Source of the DNA: Parabacteroides sp. PF5-9 | Lineage (GTDB): Bacteria > Bacteroidota > Bacteroidia > Bacteroidales > Tannerellaceae | Reading direction: 5' to 3' | NCBI RefSeq assembly: GCF_029893105.1 | Contig: NZ_JARXWG010000012.1 | Span: forward strand, 42,814 to 106,813 | Length of the DNA stretch: 64,000 nucleotides | Part shown: positions 50,983 to 60,867 of the stretch, piece after piece | Position numbering within the stretch: position 1 is the first letter of the stretch | Layout of the letters: each line of letters begins with the position of its first letter | Notes under the pieces: model-generated | What the model was told of the DNA's origin: nothing | The model's input: the letters and a program-made list of their open reading frames with translations, nothing else | Databases searched by the model: none | Position numbers and translations under genes: made by a program

Positions 50983-53184
50983 CTATTTTAATACTTCTAT
51001 TTTCTCTATCCCTTTTTTAACATCCGGATGACTCATAAACAAATTCCAGATCAAACCCGAACGATAGTTCTCGATCATGACTGTTACGGGCGCCTGATTC
51101 AATCCCATAAACAATGGAGAACACCAGTTCACCGTCAGGTTACACGCATCACGGAAACCGTATTCGCCCCAAAGGAACTCACCAAAATTGCGGTAATAAT
51201 TCTTCAATGCTCGCATCGACTCTTCGGGCGTATAAGGGAAAGAGGCCAATGCACCTGTCGGTGCGATTGTTCCATTATCCCGGTGAGGCATCGGTTCCTG
51301 CGCCTGATAATTCCAAGTAAAGTCACTGGCAGTCAAACCCCAGCAATCTTCACCATAGCCGACATAATTCCCTTGATTCTCCACACAATAACGATAATTG
51401 ATCAAAGCAATCTTCCGATTATTTTCAAAGTAGTTGACATACCTGTCCGTAAATTGATGAGGATTCAGTCCCATATATGAATAATGGACAAAGAAGAGAG
51501 GCCCTCCATTGGATACTCCTACTTTCAGTTTTTCACCAAAATAAGTATTCCCATTGGTATACATCGATCCATCGGTGACTTTCCCCCAATCTATACGATA
51601 CTCCTGTGCATATTCACTTGGGCTTGCCCACCCGGTATAATACATTTCAGGAGAGACACCATGTTTAGGTCCCATTATGGCCAACAGGTAAGTGATCATT
51701 GTCTCGTTCCATCCGATCAAACGGTGGTTTATGATCCATTCCTGATCGGGCGACCAGTGCCAATACAGGAATGGACTATCTTTATAGCGTTTAAACCAGT
51801 TCCATTCAATATTCTTCCATAGTGTATCGATACTTTTACGTATCTGCTTTTCCTGTGTAGTTTCCTGATTGAAATATTGATGTGCGGCTAATAATCCTTG
51901 AAACAAGAAAGATGTTTCTACCAGATCCGCTCCATTATCTCTTTGTCCGAAGAAAGGCTCTGTTTTACCTGTTGTCCCGTCAATAAAATGGGCTACAGCA
52001 CCATGAAATTTATCCGCTTTCTCCAGGAAAGAAGTGATACGAACAAACCGTTCTACCGCTTCCTCACGGGTAATATAACCACGCTCAACAGCAGCAATTG
52101 TCGCCATAATCCCAAATCCGGAAGCTCCGGTTGCGATCATGTTTTTCCGTCCGGGGATATTTTCACGAGCTAGACCGCTTTCCGGTTCAGTTCCTTCCCA
52201 GTAATAACGGAAACTGGCTTCCTGTACCATATCCAACAACTGTTCGTCGGTCATTGGTGAAGTAGTTGCGGAAACCACCTGCGATGCAGCTGATTCATTC
52301 AGGGCGTAATCAACAGCTGTCACCTTATACCACGCCTTACAGCCGGTCTTGCCAACAAAATCGGCAAAACGGTTGAGCCACGGACGACGAACAGCGACAG
52401 GCGTATAGTTGGTTCCGTCCAATGAACGATAAATACGATAATATTTTACATGTTCATCCTGCTGAGGAGTCCACACAATATCGATATGTCGTTCGTATGC
52501 TTTTGCCTGTTTTAATTCCGGAGTTTTTAAAACAGAGACCTTGGGTAGATTCACTGGTAATAACTCCATATCATCGATATAAAGCGTATATTGCTTTCCA
52601 TCTCTTTCTCCCGGATAAAAGGCAATTGCTGCTAACGTCTTAATATTAGAATCATTGATATTTTCTACACCCAAATCTTTTAACGGGATCGATACTTTAT
52701 GCCATGTTTTCTCTTTTCCGGCTTTAATATAATCTGTTAGTTTTATCTGCTTAGTATAGGTATTGTTTTTATAACGTATTGCTATTTGGGGTAATGCTGT
52801 CTCATTCAAATCCGTTTCCGAATAAAGTTGAAACGACAAAATATCAGGTACACGGAAAAAATCATTCCCTCTCACCGGACAATATTGGATTTCACTGTAC
52901 CAATCGCCACTGAGAAAAGAGTTATAAGTCAATTCCAAAGAATTTCCCGGACTAAAAGCGACATCTGTATTTATCGGCAAATGCTGTCTGGCGCTTTTTA
53001 CCCATGACGGAGAAGTATATTCGGTTTTAGAATAGAAGTGAAACCCCTTCATCAAACTATTTTCAAAAAAGATATAGTCATAAAGATATTCAGATGATTG
53101 AGCTGCGTTTACTTTTCCATATCCATGGAAAAATGAGAAGAGGCAGATGGCAATTAAAAATAAATTTTTTTTCATGTGTTTCAT
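50983..53184 (-). CDS. GH144 protein with N-terminal CBM-like and FN3 domains
   Basis: 733 residues with a signal peptide and no lipobox. Residues 30-215 form a galactose-binding-like beta-sandwich (SLELTYNSFLSGDWYSEI), 215-310 a fibronectin III domain (HIDIVWTPQQDEHVKYYRIY), and 310-733 the GH144 catalytic domain (MIATGASGFGIMATIAAVERGY, YWHWSPDQEWIINHRLIGWN, GLTASDFTW, APTGALASFPYTPEES). The ATG overlaps the preceding stop by 4 bp, showing translational coupling. The extra domains and the lack of a lipid anchor suggest a soluble, glucan-binding periplasmic enzyme. Confidence 0.88.
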   Translation of the reverse strand: MKHMKKNLFLIAICLFSFFHGYGKVNAAQSSEYLYDYIFFENSLMKGFHFYSKTEYTSPSWVKSARQHLPINTDVAFSPGNSLELTYNSFLSGDWYSEIQYCPVRGNDFFRVPDILSFQLYSETDLNETALPQIAIRYKNNTYTKQIKLTDYIKAGKEKTWHKVSIPLKDLGVENINDSNIKTLAAIAFYPGERDGKQYTLYIDDMELLPVNLPKVSVLKTPELKQAKAYERHIDIVWTPQQDEHVKYYRIYRSLDGTNYTPVAVRRPWLNRFADFVGKTGCKAWYKVTAVDYALNESAASQVVSATTSPMTDEQLLDMVQEASFRYYWEGTEPESGLARENIPGRKNMIATGASGFGIMATIAAVERGYITREEAVERFVRITSFLEKADKFHGAVAHFIDGTTGKTEPFFGQRDNGADLVETSFLFQGLLAAHQYFNQETTQEKQIRKSIDTLWKNIEWNWFKRYKDSPFLYWHWSPDQEWIINHRLIGWNETMITYLLAIMGPKHGVSPEMYYTGWASPSEYAQEYRIDWGKVTDGSMYTNGNTYFGEKLKVGVSNGGPLFFVHYSYMGLNPHQFTDRYVNYFENNRKIALINYRYCVENQGNYVGYGEDCWGLTASDFTWNYQAQEPMPHRDNGTIAPTGALASFPYTPEESMRALKNYYRNFGEFLWGEYGFRDACNLTVNWCSPLFMGLNQAPVTVMIENYRSGLIWNLFMSHPDVKKGIEKIEVLK

Positions 53185-54857
53185 AGGTTACAATTTGAAT
53201 ATTCAAACTCCAATTTTGATAATCCGGCTTGTATTTCTGGACAATCCATAAATAGATTCCATAACAAGCCTGTCCGATAATTTTCTATCATGACAATGAT
53301 CGGTCCCTGATCGATAGCCAGAAACTGACTGTCATACCATTTGGCTGTCAGATTAAAGGCGTCGACAAAGCCATAATCTTTCCAAAGTTTATCTCCCAGC
53401 TTATAGTAGAAAAAACGAAGTGCTACCATAGACTCCTCCGGAGTATAAGGCATAGATGACAGAGCAGCTGTTGGTGCTATAACTCCTTTATCATTGGTTG
53501 GTGAATGGGCACTATATCCTCCGTTCCCGTCACTTGCCGTTAATCCCCAGCAATCGTTACTGTATCCATAATTTCCCGAAGGGTTTCTCCGGCAATATTC
53601 ATAATTCATAGAAGCGTGACTTGCATTTTGCTCCCAATAATCAGCATATTTATCTTTTAATCCCTTCGGATTCAATCCAAGAAACGAATAATGGGTAAAA
53701 AACAACGGTCCTCCGTAAGCTTCGCCTAAAGGCAACGTATAACCATAATATATTCCGCCATTTTTCATTGCTCCATTTCTGGCCCACCCTTGATCATACA
53801 CCTTTTTATCGATCGGATAGGTAGGTGATGAAGCCGCCATAACGTATGTAATCAAACATTCATTCCACCCCCGGATCTGATGATTCATGGCCCAGCCGTA
53901 ATCCGGACTCCAATGCCAGTATAATACATCTTCATTATCACGGCAAAACCAGTTCCACTCCACAGCTTCCCACAATTCGGAAATAAGAGACCTGAGTTCC
54001 GATTCAGTCGCATGATTCTCTGTAAAATATTGTCTTGCAGTCAGCAGTCCCTGAAACAAAAAAGAAGTCTCTACCAGGTCTGCCCCATTATCTTTTTCAC
54101 TAAAGGGTTGTGTTTTTCCTGTTGCCCCATTGATCCAATGAGCAAAAGCTCCATGATAAGAGGTACAATCATTTTTCAGAAAACGAGCAATCGTTAATAC
54201 CCTATCGGCAGCTTCCGCTCTTGCTATAAATCCTCTTTCGACAGCTACAAGCATTGCCATTATACCAAATCCGGTTCCCCCGGTTGTTACCACATCACCG
54301 GATGTACTTCGTTCACGGGCCATACCGCTCACCGGATGACCAAAATCCCAGAAATACCGGAATGTTTGTTTTTGTACCAATGTCAATAACTCTTCATCAG
54401 CTACAATAGAGTATTTATCTGTTGAATCCAATGCCGTAATCAGACTAATAGAAACAGGCATTGCCAAAGAATAACCGCTTTGTGACCTAAGGTCGGACGA
54501 GACCGTTAATGTATATTTTGACAGCCAATCCAATAAACCTGTTGGTCGAAGAACGAGTAAACTATCATTTTTTCCGTAAGAAAAGGTCAACGTGATTGGC
54601 CGGTTATCTTTATCTGTCAGTTTGATGGCCTGCGAAACAGTAGAATGATCCACCACCGTAGAAAAGAACAGTTCAATAACAGGATCCCGACTGACTTCCT
54701 TATACTGGGAAGTTCCGGATAATCCGTTTACCGTCAACATCTGGCAGGTAAGCGGAACATCCGAAGGCTGAGGAACCGGGTCATTCTTTTCTCCGTCACT
54801 GCATCCTATCAGCAACATCAGAACCGGCAAAAAGAAATATGATAACAGACTTTTCAA
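53181..54857 (-). CDS. GH144 lipoprotein with Ig-like N-terminal domain
   Basis: 558 residues, lipobox LLIGC (Cys19). Residues 35-135 are a bacterial Ig-like (Big_5-type) domain with DPVIELFFSTVVDHSTV and LTVSSDLRSQSG, and 145-550 the GH144 domain (VVTTGGTGFGIMAMLVAVERGF, DNGADLVETSFLFQGLL, YWHWSPDYGWAMNHQIRGWN, CWGLTASDGNGGYSAHSP). It is the first enzyme gene after the LamG gene and could be the surface endo-acting glucanase; this is inference. A 12-bp hairpin precedes it. Confidence 0.88.
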   Translation of the reverse strand: MKSLLSYFFLPVLMLLIGCSDGEKNDPVPQPSDVPLTCQMLTVNGLSGTSQYKEVSRDPVIELFFSTVVDHSTVSQAIKLTDKDNRPITLTFSYGKNDSLLVLRPTGLLDWLSKYTLTVSSDLRSQSGYSLAMPVSISLITALDSTDKYSIVADEELLTLVQKQTFRYFWDFGHPVSGMARERSTSGDVVTTGGTGFGIMAMLVAVERGFIARAEAADRVLTIARFLKNDCTSYHGAFAHWINGATGKTQPFSEKDNGADLVETSFLFQGLLTARQYFTENHATESELRSLISELWEAVEWNWFCRDNEDVLYWHWSPDYGWAMNHQIRGWNECLITYVMAASSPTYPIDKKVYDQGWARNGAMKNGGIYYGYTLPLGEAYGGPLFFTHYSFLGLNPKGLKDKYADYWEQNASHASMNYEYCRRNPSGNYGYSNDCWGLTASDGNGGYSAHSPTNDKGVIAPTAALSSMPYTPEESMVALRFFYYKLGDKLWKDYGFVDAFNLTAKWYDSQFLAIDQGPIIVMIENYRTGLLWNLFMDCPEIQAGLSKLEFEYSNCNL

Positions 54858-54883
54858 TATATAGATGTTAAATGTAGAAAGAT

Positions 54884-54919
54884 ACAGAGCCTCTGCTTTT
54901 CATATCACAGAGGCTCTGT
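54884..54919 (-). terminator. 12-bp hairpin between LamG and GH144 genes
   Basis: ACAGAGCCTCTG and CAGAGGCTCTGT make a perfect 12-bp stem with a 12-nt loop, but only a weak T-tract follows. In PULs such hairpins often raise susCD mRNA over the downstream enzyme mRNA, so attenuation or 3'-end protection is more likely than full termination. Confidence 0.65.
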
Positions 54920-54937
54920 TTATTGATTGATTGAGAA

Positions 54938-55981
54938 TTATTTCATAACAGCCTTGATCTCCTCAGAAGTCAACGCTTTATTGAATAGACGTAATTCATC
55001 CATTACGCTCAGATCAGACAAGTGACTCCATTCTGTAAATCTTGGCGCACCTGATCCGATAGAGAGGATATCACAAGTATCCCAACTCACACCAGTAAAG
55101 GCATTTTGACAAACAGGTTCTCCGTTGAAATACACCACACATTCCGAATTTGAAATTGTGAATGCGATATGTACCCAATCTGATGTAGTTAATGTAGCCG
55201 TTGCTCCTCCGTCAAACCAACTTTCTGCTGCTCCGTCACCTACATTCAACTTGAATGTCTGGCCGTCATTTCCACTTTCACGGAAGAATCTGAACCCTTT
55301 CTCTCTGCTGGTATCAGCCGGACCAATGGTCAGGATACCTGCGCGGTCAGGTGTACTATTCAATTTATACCAGAAAGTAGCACTGAATTCTGAACCTAAA
55401 AGACCTGCTGTCGGGAAAGTCAGATAACCATCTGTCGCTCCTACATATCCTTTTCCTGATTTACCATCTGCAAAAGAAGGACTTCCTACAGCAGTTGCAT
55501 TCTTAATGCTTACCAGATCCATATAATCACCATTAAACGGCATATAGAATATTTCACCATCAAATTTAGGACTGTACGCCTCTACTTTTTCAAACGAAAC
55601 AGATTCTGTCGTTATTTTACCGGACAAATCTTTGGCAGTAGCACTTATCGTATGTTTTCCATCTGTCAACTTATCATAGAGATAAGAAACAATACCATGA
55701 CGATAATCTTTAAATTCGGTAAACTTGGCAATTTCTGCCCCATCCAGACTGATCGCTATAGACTCCAGTTCAATATCGTCTACACCATCTACCTGTATAT
55801 TAATCGAAGTAACTGCTTCCGTGACCTGGATCAAAGTACCTTCCAACGGATAAAGAATCTTTACTACCGGTGCCGTTTCATCCGGTCCCGGATCAACACG
55901 GGAGATCGAATCGATTCCATCATTACATGCTACGGCAAAAACAGCCAGCATGGATACGAAAATATATTTTAATGTTTTCAT
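54938..55981 (-). CDS. LamG domain surface lipoprotein (SusE position)
   Basis: 347 residues, lipobox FAVAC (Cys19). Residues 37-130 form an Ig-like domain (APVVKILYPLEGT, DLSGKITTESV) and 140-347 a LamG/concanavalin-like jelly roll (IFYMPFNGDYMDL, FSATFWYKLNSTPDRAG, WVHIAFTISNSECVVYFNG, DLSVMDELRLFNKAL). Placed right after SusD, it takes the place of SusE/F-type glycan-binding lipoproteins. It would bind the glucan at the cell surface. It shows no catalytic motif. Confidence 0.85.
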   Translation of the reverse strand: MKTLKYIFVSMLAVFAVACNDGIDSISRVDPGPDETAPVVKILYPLEGTLIQVTEAVTSINIQVDGVDDIELESIAISLDGAEIAKFTEFKDYRHGIVSYLYDKLTDGKHTISATAKDLSGKITTESVSFEKVEAYSPKFDGEIFYMPFNGDYMDLVSIKNATAVGSPSFADGKSGKGYVGATDGYLTFPTAGLLGSEFSATFWYKLNSTPDRAGILTIGPADTSREKGFRFFRESGNDGQTFKLNVGDGAAESWFDGGATATLTTSDWVHIAFTISNSECVVYFNGEPVCQNAFTGVSWDTCDILSIGSGAPRFTEWSHLSDLSVMDELRLFNKALTSEEIKAVMK

Positions 55982-56009
55982 TTATTTTCTCTTTTTAATA
56001 TTCCGTACA

Positions 56010-57551
56010 TTATTCATTTTTATCACCTTTCAGTGCAGGAAGCTGATCCACCTGATTCTGCGGATAAGGTAGGAATCTCAGATTCATATTAAATACTCTG
56101 CCGTCATAGCTTAACTCATCCACCTTTCCAAGACGTACCATGTCGTAATAACGCGTACCCCACTCCATTGCCAGTTCTGCGAATTTTTCGTCCATTACCT
56201 GTTGGTTGGTGACACCGGATAATTTACCCAGACCTGCTCTTGTGCGAACGAGATTCACCGCATCATCAGCACTCATACCTGAACCGGATGCGCCATTTGT
56301 CAGTGCTTCTGCATACATCAACAGAATTTCGGCATAACGGATACACGGCATATTCTTATTTGACCCGTAATCTGTACGACCGGGAGTAAACTGATCACTC
56401 GGCATATAATGTTTACCACTTGCGAAGTAAGCACGTGCATAATCATTAACAACATCCCCCGAAGGAGTAGTATTGGATATCCAATTAGGCAATTTGGCAT
56501 ATTTGGAATCTTTTTTAAGTTCTGCAATACCACGATCGGTGAACATCACACTTGTCTGCAGACGGGAAACCTCACCTCTGTCAAGCATAAATTTGATATA
56601 TTTAAAGCTGGGTTCATAGAATCCCCAACCACCGCCAATACCGGCTACTTTAGGTGTCCAGTTTTGTGGGCCAAAGAATCCCCACAAGTAACTTTTACTA
56701 TCTCCCGAACCTTGGCCGAAGTCAGAATATTGCCATTCCAACAGATTCTCACTATTCAACTTACCCTTGGTTTTGAATAATTCATAAAAATCAGATTCAA
56801 GCACAAATTTACCTGAATTGATAATTTCACCGGTTGCACTTGCTACCGCTTGATAATCGTTCAACTCCAAATCAGCCAATGCTTTAATCGCCAATGCGGT
56901 ATATTTAGTCACACCACCTCTGATATCTGTACGTTGATTCGGATTCATATCCGGCAATACTTTTGCAGCTTCAGCCATCTCACTTGAGATATGACGCATC
57001 ACCTCTTCTCTTGTAGATAATTCCTGATTCAACAGATCTGTCGGATCATAACTTTGCGGAATCAGGATATCGCCCCATACACGTGAGAGGTTAAACAACA
57101 GAAATGATGCGATCGTTTTCGTTTCAGCTACATACTGATCAGCTAACTGATCGCTTGCCCCAGCTTCACGGTATAGATTGATCTGGTTGGCTGCTGAATA
57201 TGCATCCAATACATTACTGTAAAACCCTTGCCATAAAGAGTTGTACATCCAATAATCCTTGTTATACTTGAAATTATCTGTTGCATCATAATCCTGCTGG
57301 TCACCTAAACCACCGGCATTCACATCATCCCCTCTTACGGAAATCAGCGGGTAAGTTTCCCAACCTGCATTGTAGAACCTAGCATAGGCTCCGATCAGTG
57401 GCTGGATCATATTTCCAGATTGCGCATAATCCGTTTCTTCGGTAAATGTCTTGTTTTCGGCAGGTTCATCCAGCAAATCATGACAAGCTACTGTCGGCAA
57501 TAGCATAGTGGCCGTGAAAGCAAGCGTTATATATTTATTTATCAGTTTCAT
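56010..57551 (-). CDS. susD: SusD/RagB family lipoprotein
   Basis: 513 residues from ATG 57551 (MKLINKYITLAFTA), lipobox PTVAC (Cys22). The TPR-like SusD fold is shown by CHDLLDEPAENKTF after the Cys, the central ADLELNDYQA helix region, and CIRYAEILLMYAEALT with NLVRTRAGLG near the C-terminus. It forms the lid of the SusC channel and binds oligosaccharides. It directly follows SusC. An in-frame start at 57584 inside the susC end is rejected. Confidence 0.95.
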   Translation of the reverse strand: MKLINKYITLAFTATMLLPTVACHDLLDEPAENKTFTEETDYAQSGNMIQPLIGAYARFYNAGWETYPLISVRGDDVNAGGLGDQQDYDATDNFKYNKDYWMYNSLWQGFYSNVLDAYSAANQINLYREAGASDQLADQYVAETKTIASFLLFNLSRVWGDILIPQSYDPTDLLNQELSTREEVMRHISSEMAEAAKVLPDMNPNQRTDIRGGVTKYTALAIKALADLELNDYQAVASATGEIINSGKFVLESDFYELFKTKGKLNSENLLEWQYSDFGQGSGDSKSYLWGFFGPQNWTPKVAGIGGGWGFYEPSFKYIKFMLDRGEVSRLQTSVMFTDRGIAELKKDSKYAKLPNWISNTTPSGDVVNDYARAYFASGKHYMPSDQFTPGRTDYGSNKNMPCIRYAEILLMYAEALTNGASGSGMSADDAVNLVRTRAGLGKLSGVTNQQVMDEKFAELAMEWGTRYYDMVRLGKVDELSYDGRVFNMNLRFLPYPQNQVDQLPALKGDKNE

Positions 57552-57570
57552 ATTTTCTCTTATTAAATGA

Positions 57571-60500
57571 TTAGAATTTAACATTTAAGCCGATGGTATA
57601 TGTTGCAGGTATCGGATAGGTCTGTGTATCGATTCCATCAGCAACTTCAGGATTAAATCCGTTGTATTTGAATACGGTCAATGGACGGTCGGCTGTCAGT
57701 GTTACACGCATCGTCGGCATATTGTAACCAAACCAGCGTTTGTTTCTGATATTATATCCCAACTGAATATTCTGAATACGGAAGAATGAACCATCTTCGA
57801 CATAGAAGTCACTCATTTTCTGGTTCCAACCTTTTCTTAAACCGGCTGAAGAGGGATAAGAGTTACTTGTTCCTTCACCATGCCAACGGTTCTTTGCCAG
57901 ATCAGCATCGATATTGGTATCGTTTGTCCAGATATATTCACCACGTTTACGGTTCAGGATTTTGTTTCCTGTCTGCCCCATGATATTGACAGACAAATCA
58001 AAGTCTTTATAGCTGGCACCCAGATTGACACCGTACATAAATGTTGGGAAATAAGAACCGAGTACTACACGGTCGTCGTCATCGATATTTCCATCTTTAT
58101 TGGTATCTCTGTATTTGAAATCACCCGGGACTAATCCGTTTGCTACCGCTACAGGATCAGCTGCAACTTCTTCTGGAGTCTGATAAACACCGGCTACTTC
58201 ATAACCATAGAATGCCAATAAAGGCTCTCCGACAATCGAACGTTGACGGAATTCTGCACTACCACCATCAACATATGGTTGTCCGTACAGGTCGCGTACT
58301 TCATTTTTCAATGTAGAGATATTTACACCAATATTATATCTGAAATCACTTGAGATAGCATCATCCCAATTCAGTGCCATTTCAAAACCTGAGTTTCTAA
58401 CAACACCCACATTCTTAATCACAGTACCTCCTACAGCCGGGATATTGACATCAATTGCCGCCTTTTTAGTATCACGGATATAATAGTCGGCATCCAGACT
58501 TAATCTATTATTCAAGAAGTTAGCTGTCAAACCGACATTTGTCTCTTCCGTTCTTTCCCAGCTGAGTGAAGAATAAACACCGGAAACAATGGCACCAGAT
58601 GTCAATACATCATTAATAGCTGTTGTTTCTACTGTGGTTGTTAATGCACCGTCACTGGCCTGAATCTTATCGTTACCCAGTTGTCCCCAGCTGGCACGCA
58701 GTTTCAAATAATCTACAAATTTGTTATCTCTCAGGAAAGCTTCTTCTGTCAGTACCCAACCGGCACCTACAGTTGGGAAATAACCCCATTTTTCCTGATA
58801 TTTTGAACTACCGTCAGCACGCATTGTTGCATACAACAGGTATCTGTTGGCATAGTTATAAGAGACACGTCCGAAATACGACATTCCATACTGACGCAGA
58901 CCACCATCTTTAACATCATCCGTTACAATTGTTTCGGCCTGATCCAGATACCAGGATTGTTTCTGTCCTGTAGGGAAGTTCAACCCTTTTGCCTGCAGTA
59001 AATCATACGATTCGTCACGGAAAGAAGTACCCCCCATAACGGTCAGGTTATGATCACCAAATGTATCCGTATAGGTCAACAGGTTATCCCAGGTTACATC
59101 CGAATAGGTTTTATGTTTCTTAACCAACGAAGCATCTTTACGCTGTGCGTTATCACCCAGGTAATAAGCCAGAAGAGCTTCACGTTCTCTCAGGTTCGTA
59201 TACGCCTGGTTGTACGTCGTTTTAAAGACCAGTTTATTCGGAATCAACGTTGCTTCAGCATAAAAATTCGCTAATAACTTCTTCGTGATATTTTTGTTGT
59301 CCGAGAACGCCATATCAATAAACGGGTTTTGAGAACCTCTATAACCCATGTCTTGTGCATTGGCATAATTGATAGGAGTTGCCGCCGTATTAGATTCATC
59401 ATAAATCGGTAAGATCGGAATGGCATGGTAAGCCGCTTTCCATGCTTCTTTTTTCTCCGGATATTGTATAGACTGACTCCAGATCATGTTTCCACCCATT
59501 TTCAACCAACTGGTTGCTTTAAAGTCGATTTTCGAACGGAAGTTATATCTTTCATATTGGTTTTTCATATCCAATATACCTTCCTGAGCAAAATAGTTGC
59601 CACCAAAAGAGTAAGAAACCGTAGAACTACCACCCGATACATCAAAACTATAGTTCTGGATGGCTGCCGAACGTATCACCTCATCATACCAGTCGGTATT
59701 GACATCAGGCAGATTCGGATTGAGGCGGCTACGTCCGTAACGAAGCATCGCTTTTTCGATATTGCTCATATCTGTTGCAGAACCCGATTCCATAGCCATG
59801 GTGACAAACTGTTCCGTATTGGCCATTTTTAATACGTTCTGAGCAACCTGCACCCCATAATAAGCATCCATGGTCACTTCTGCTTTCCGGTCGAACTGAC
59901 CCGATTTTGTTTCAATCAAAATAACCCCATTCGCTGCACGCACCCCATAAATAGCTGCTGCAGAAGCATCTTTCAATACCGACATAGAGGTAATATCTGC
60001 TGAGTTCAAAAAGCCGATATCATCATAAAACACTCCGTCAACAACATACAACGGAGCCTCTGTATTGGTCCAATTACCATCACTGTCTTTTTTAGGATAA
60101 GATCCCACACCACGCACACGTACCGTTGGAGATGCACCCGGACGACCGCTACTAACGATCTGAACGCCCGGCACCTTTCCTTGCAAAGCTTGCATCGGCT
60201 GGCTCGCTGGTGTTTTCATAATGTCATCTGTTTTGATTGTCGTAATGGAAGAAGTAAGGTCTTTCACTTTACTTGTACCATAACCAATAATAACCACCTC
60301 TTCTAATCGTTGAGTATCTTCCTCAAGTAACAGGTTAACAACCGTTTGACCATTTACAGGTACTTCCTGAGTCAACATACCAATATAACTAAAGACCAAC
60401 GTTGCATTCGCAGGTACATTAGTTAACGAATAATCACCATCAACAGAAGTTATGGTTCCGTTTGTAGTGCCTTTTACCAGCACACTGACACCAATAGCTG

Positions 60501-60612
60501 GATAACCGGTGGCCTTTTCAGTTACCACTCCGGTAACCGTCAGATTGCCCTGGCCAAACAGTGATGCCGTAGCCATAAGCAGGCATAAACAAAGCATTAA
60601 TTTAGCTTTCAT
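57571..60612 (-). CDS. susC: SusC family TonB-dependent outer membrane transporter
   Basis: 1013 residues from ATG 60612 (MKAKLMLCLCLLMATA), signal peptide ending LFGQ. Domains in order: carboxypeptidase-regulatory-like (LTVTGVVTEKATGYPAIGVS, residues 23-105), plug with LEEVVIIGYGTSKVKDLTSS and GVRAANGVILIETKSG, and a 22-strand barrel ending in Phe (TIGLNVKF). It imports glucan fragments with energy from TonB. There is no STN domain, so it is not tied to an anti-sigma factor; control is more likely through the adjacent propeller/LuxR regulator. Confidence 0.95.
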   Translation of the reverse strand: MKAKLMLCLCLLMATASLFGQGNLTVTGVVTEKATGYPAIGVSVLVKGTTNGTITSVDGDYSLTNVPANATLVFSYIGMLTQEVPVNGQTVVNLLLEEDTQRLEEVVIIGYGTSKVKDLTSSITTIKTDDIMKTPASQPMQALQGKVPGVQIVSSGRPGASPTVRVRGVGSYPKKDSDGNWTNTEAPLYVVDGVFYDDIGFLNSADITSMSVLKDASAAAIYGVRAANGVILIETKSGQFDRKAEVTMDAYYGVQVAQNVLKMANTEQFVTMAMESGSATDMSNIEKAMLRYGRSRLNPNLPDVNTDWYDEVIRSAAIQNYSFDVSGGSSTVSYSFGGNYFAQEGILDMKNQYERYNFRSKIDFKATSWLKMGGNMIWSQSIQYPEKKEAWKAAYHAIPILPIYDESNTAATPINYANAQDMGYRGSQNPFIDMAFSDNKNITKKLLANFYAEATLIPNKLVFKTTYNQAYTNLREREALLAYYLGDNAQRKDASLVKKHKTYSDVTWDNLLTYTDTFGDHNLTVMGGTSFRDESYDLLQAKGLNFPTGQKQSWYLDQAETIVTDDVKDGGLRQYGMSYFGRVSYNYANRYLLYATMRADGSSKYQEKWGYFPTVGAGWVLTEEAFLRDNKFVDYLKLRASWGQLGNDKIQASDGALTTTVETTAINDVLTSGAIVSGVYSSLSWERTEETNVGLTANFLNNRLSLDADYYIRDTKKAAIDVNIPAVGGTVIKNVGVVRNSGFEMALNWDDAISSDFRYNIGVNISTLKNEVRDLYGQPYVDGGSAEFRQRSIVGEPLLAFYGYEVAGVYQTPEEVAADPVAVANGLVPGDFKYRDTNKDGNIDDDDRVVLGSYFPTFMYGVNLGASYKDFDLSVNIMGQTGNKILNRKRGEYIWTNDTNIDADLAKNRWHGEGTSNSYPSSAGLRKGWNQKMSDFYVEDGSFFRIQNIQLGYNIRNKRWFGYNMPTMRVTLTADRPLTVFKYNGFNPEVADGIDTQTYPIPATYTIGLNVKF

Positions 60613-60668
60613 GCATTTCAATTTTAAAGTTGAACATTTGATTTTACACACAATTTTGATTTGTATGG

Positions 60669-60699
60669 CAAATGAACGCCTAACTCAAAAAAATGACAA
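60669..60699 (-). promoter_or_regulatory. Possible susC promoter
   Basis: Minus strand TTG at 60697-60699, 20-bp spacer, TTCATTTG at 60669-60676, one mismatch from TAnnTTTG. A CATTG-AAAA-CAATG palindrome at 60782-60795 could be an operator. Confidence 0.4.
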
Positions 60700-60867
60700 A
60701 TAAATGTATACGTGAAAGCTACTTTACAAGAAGAAGGGGTGTTATTTCAATACGTTTTCAGTACGTCATAAATATTTAGAACATTGAAAACAATGAAGTT
60801 ATATTTGTTAATTAGACCAAGGCGTAATTTATGTTATTTAGCATGTTTCTGTTCGAATATGTATGAT

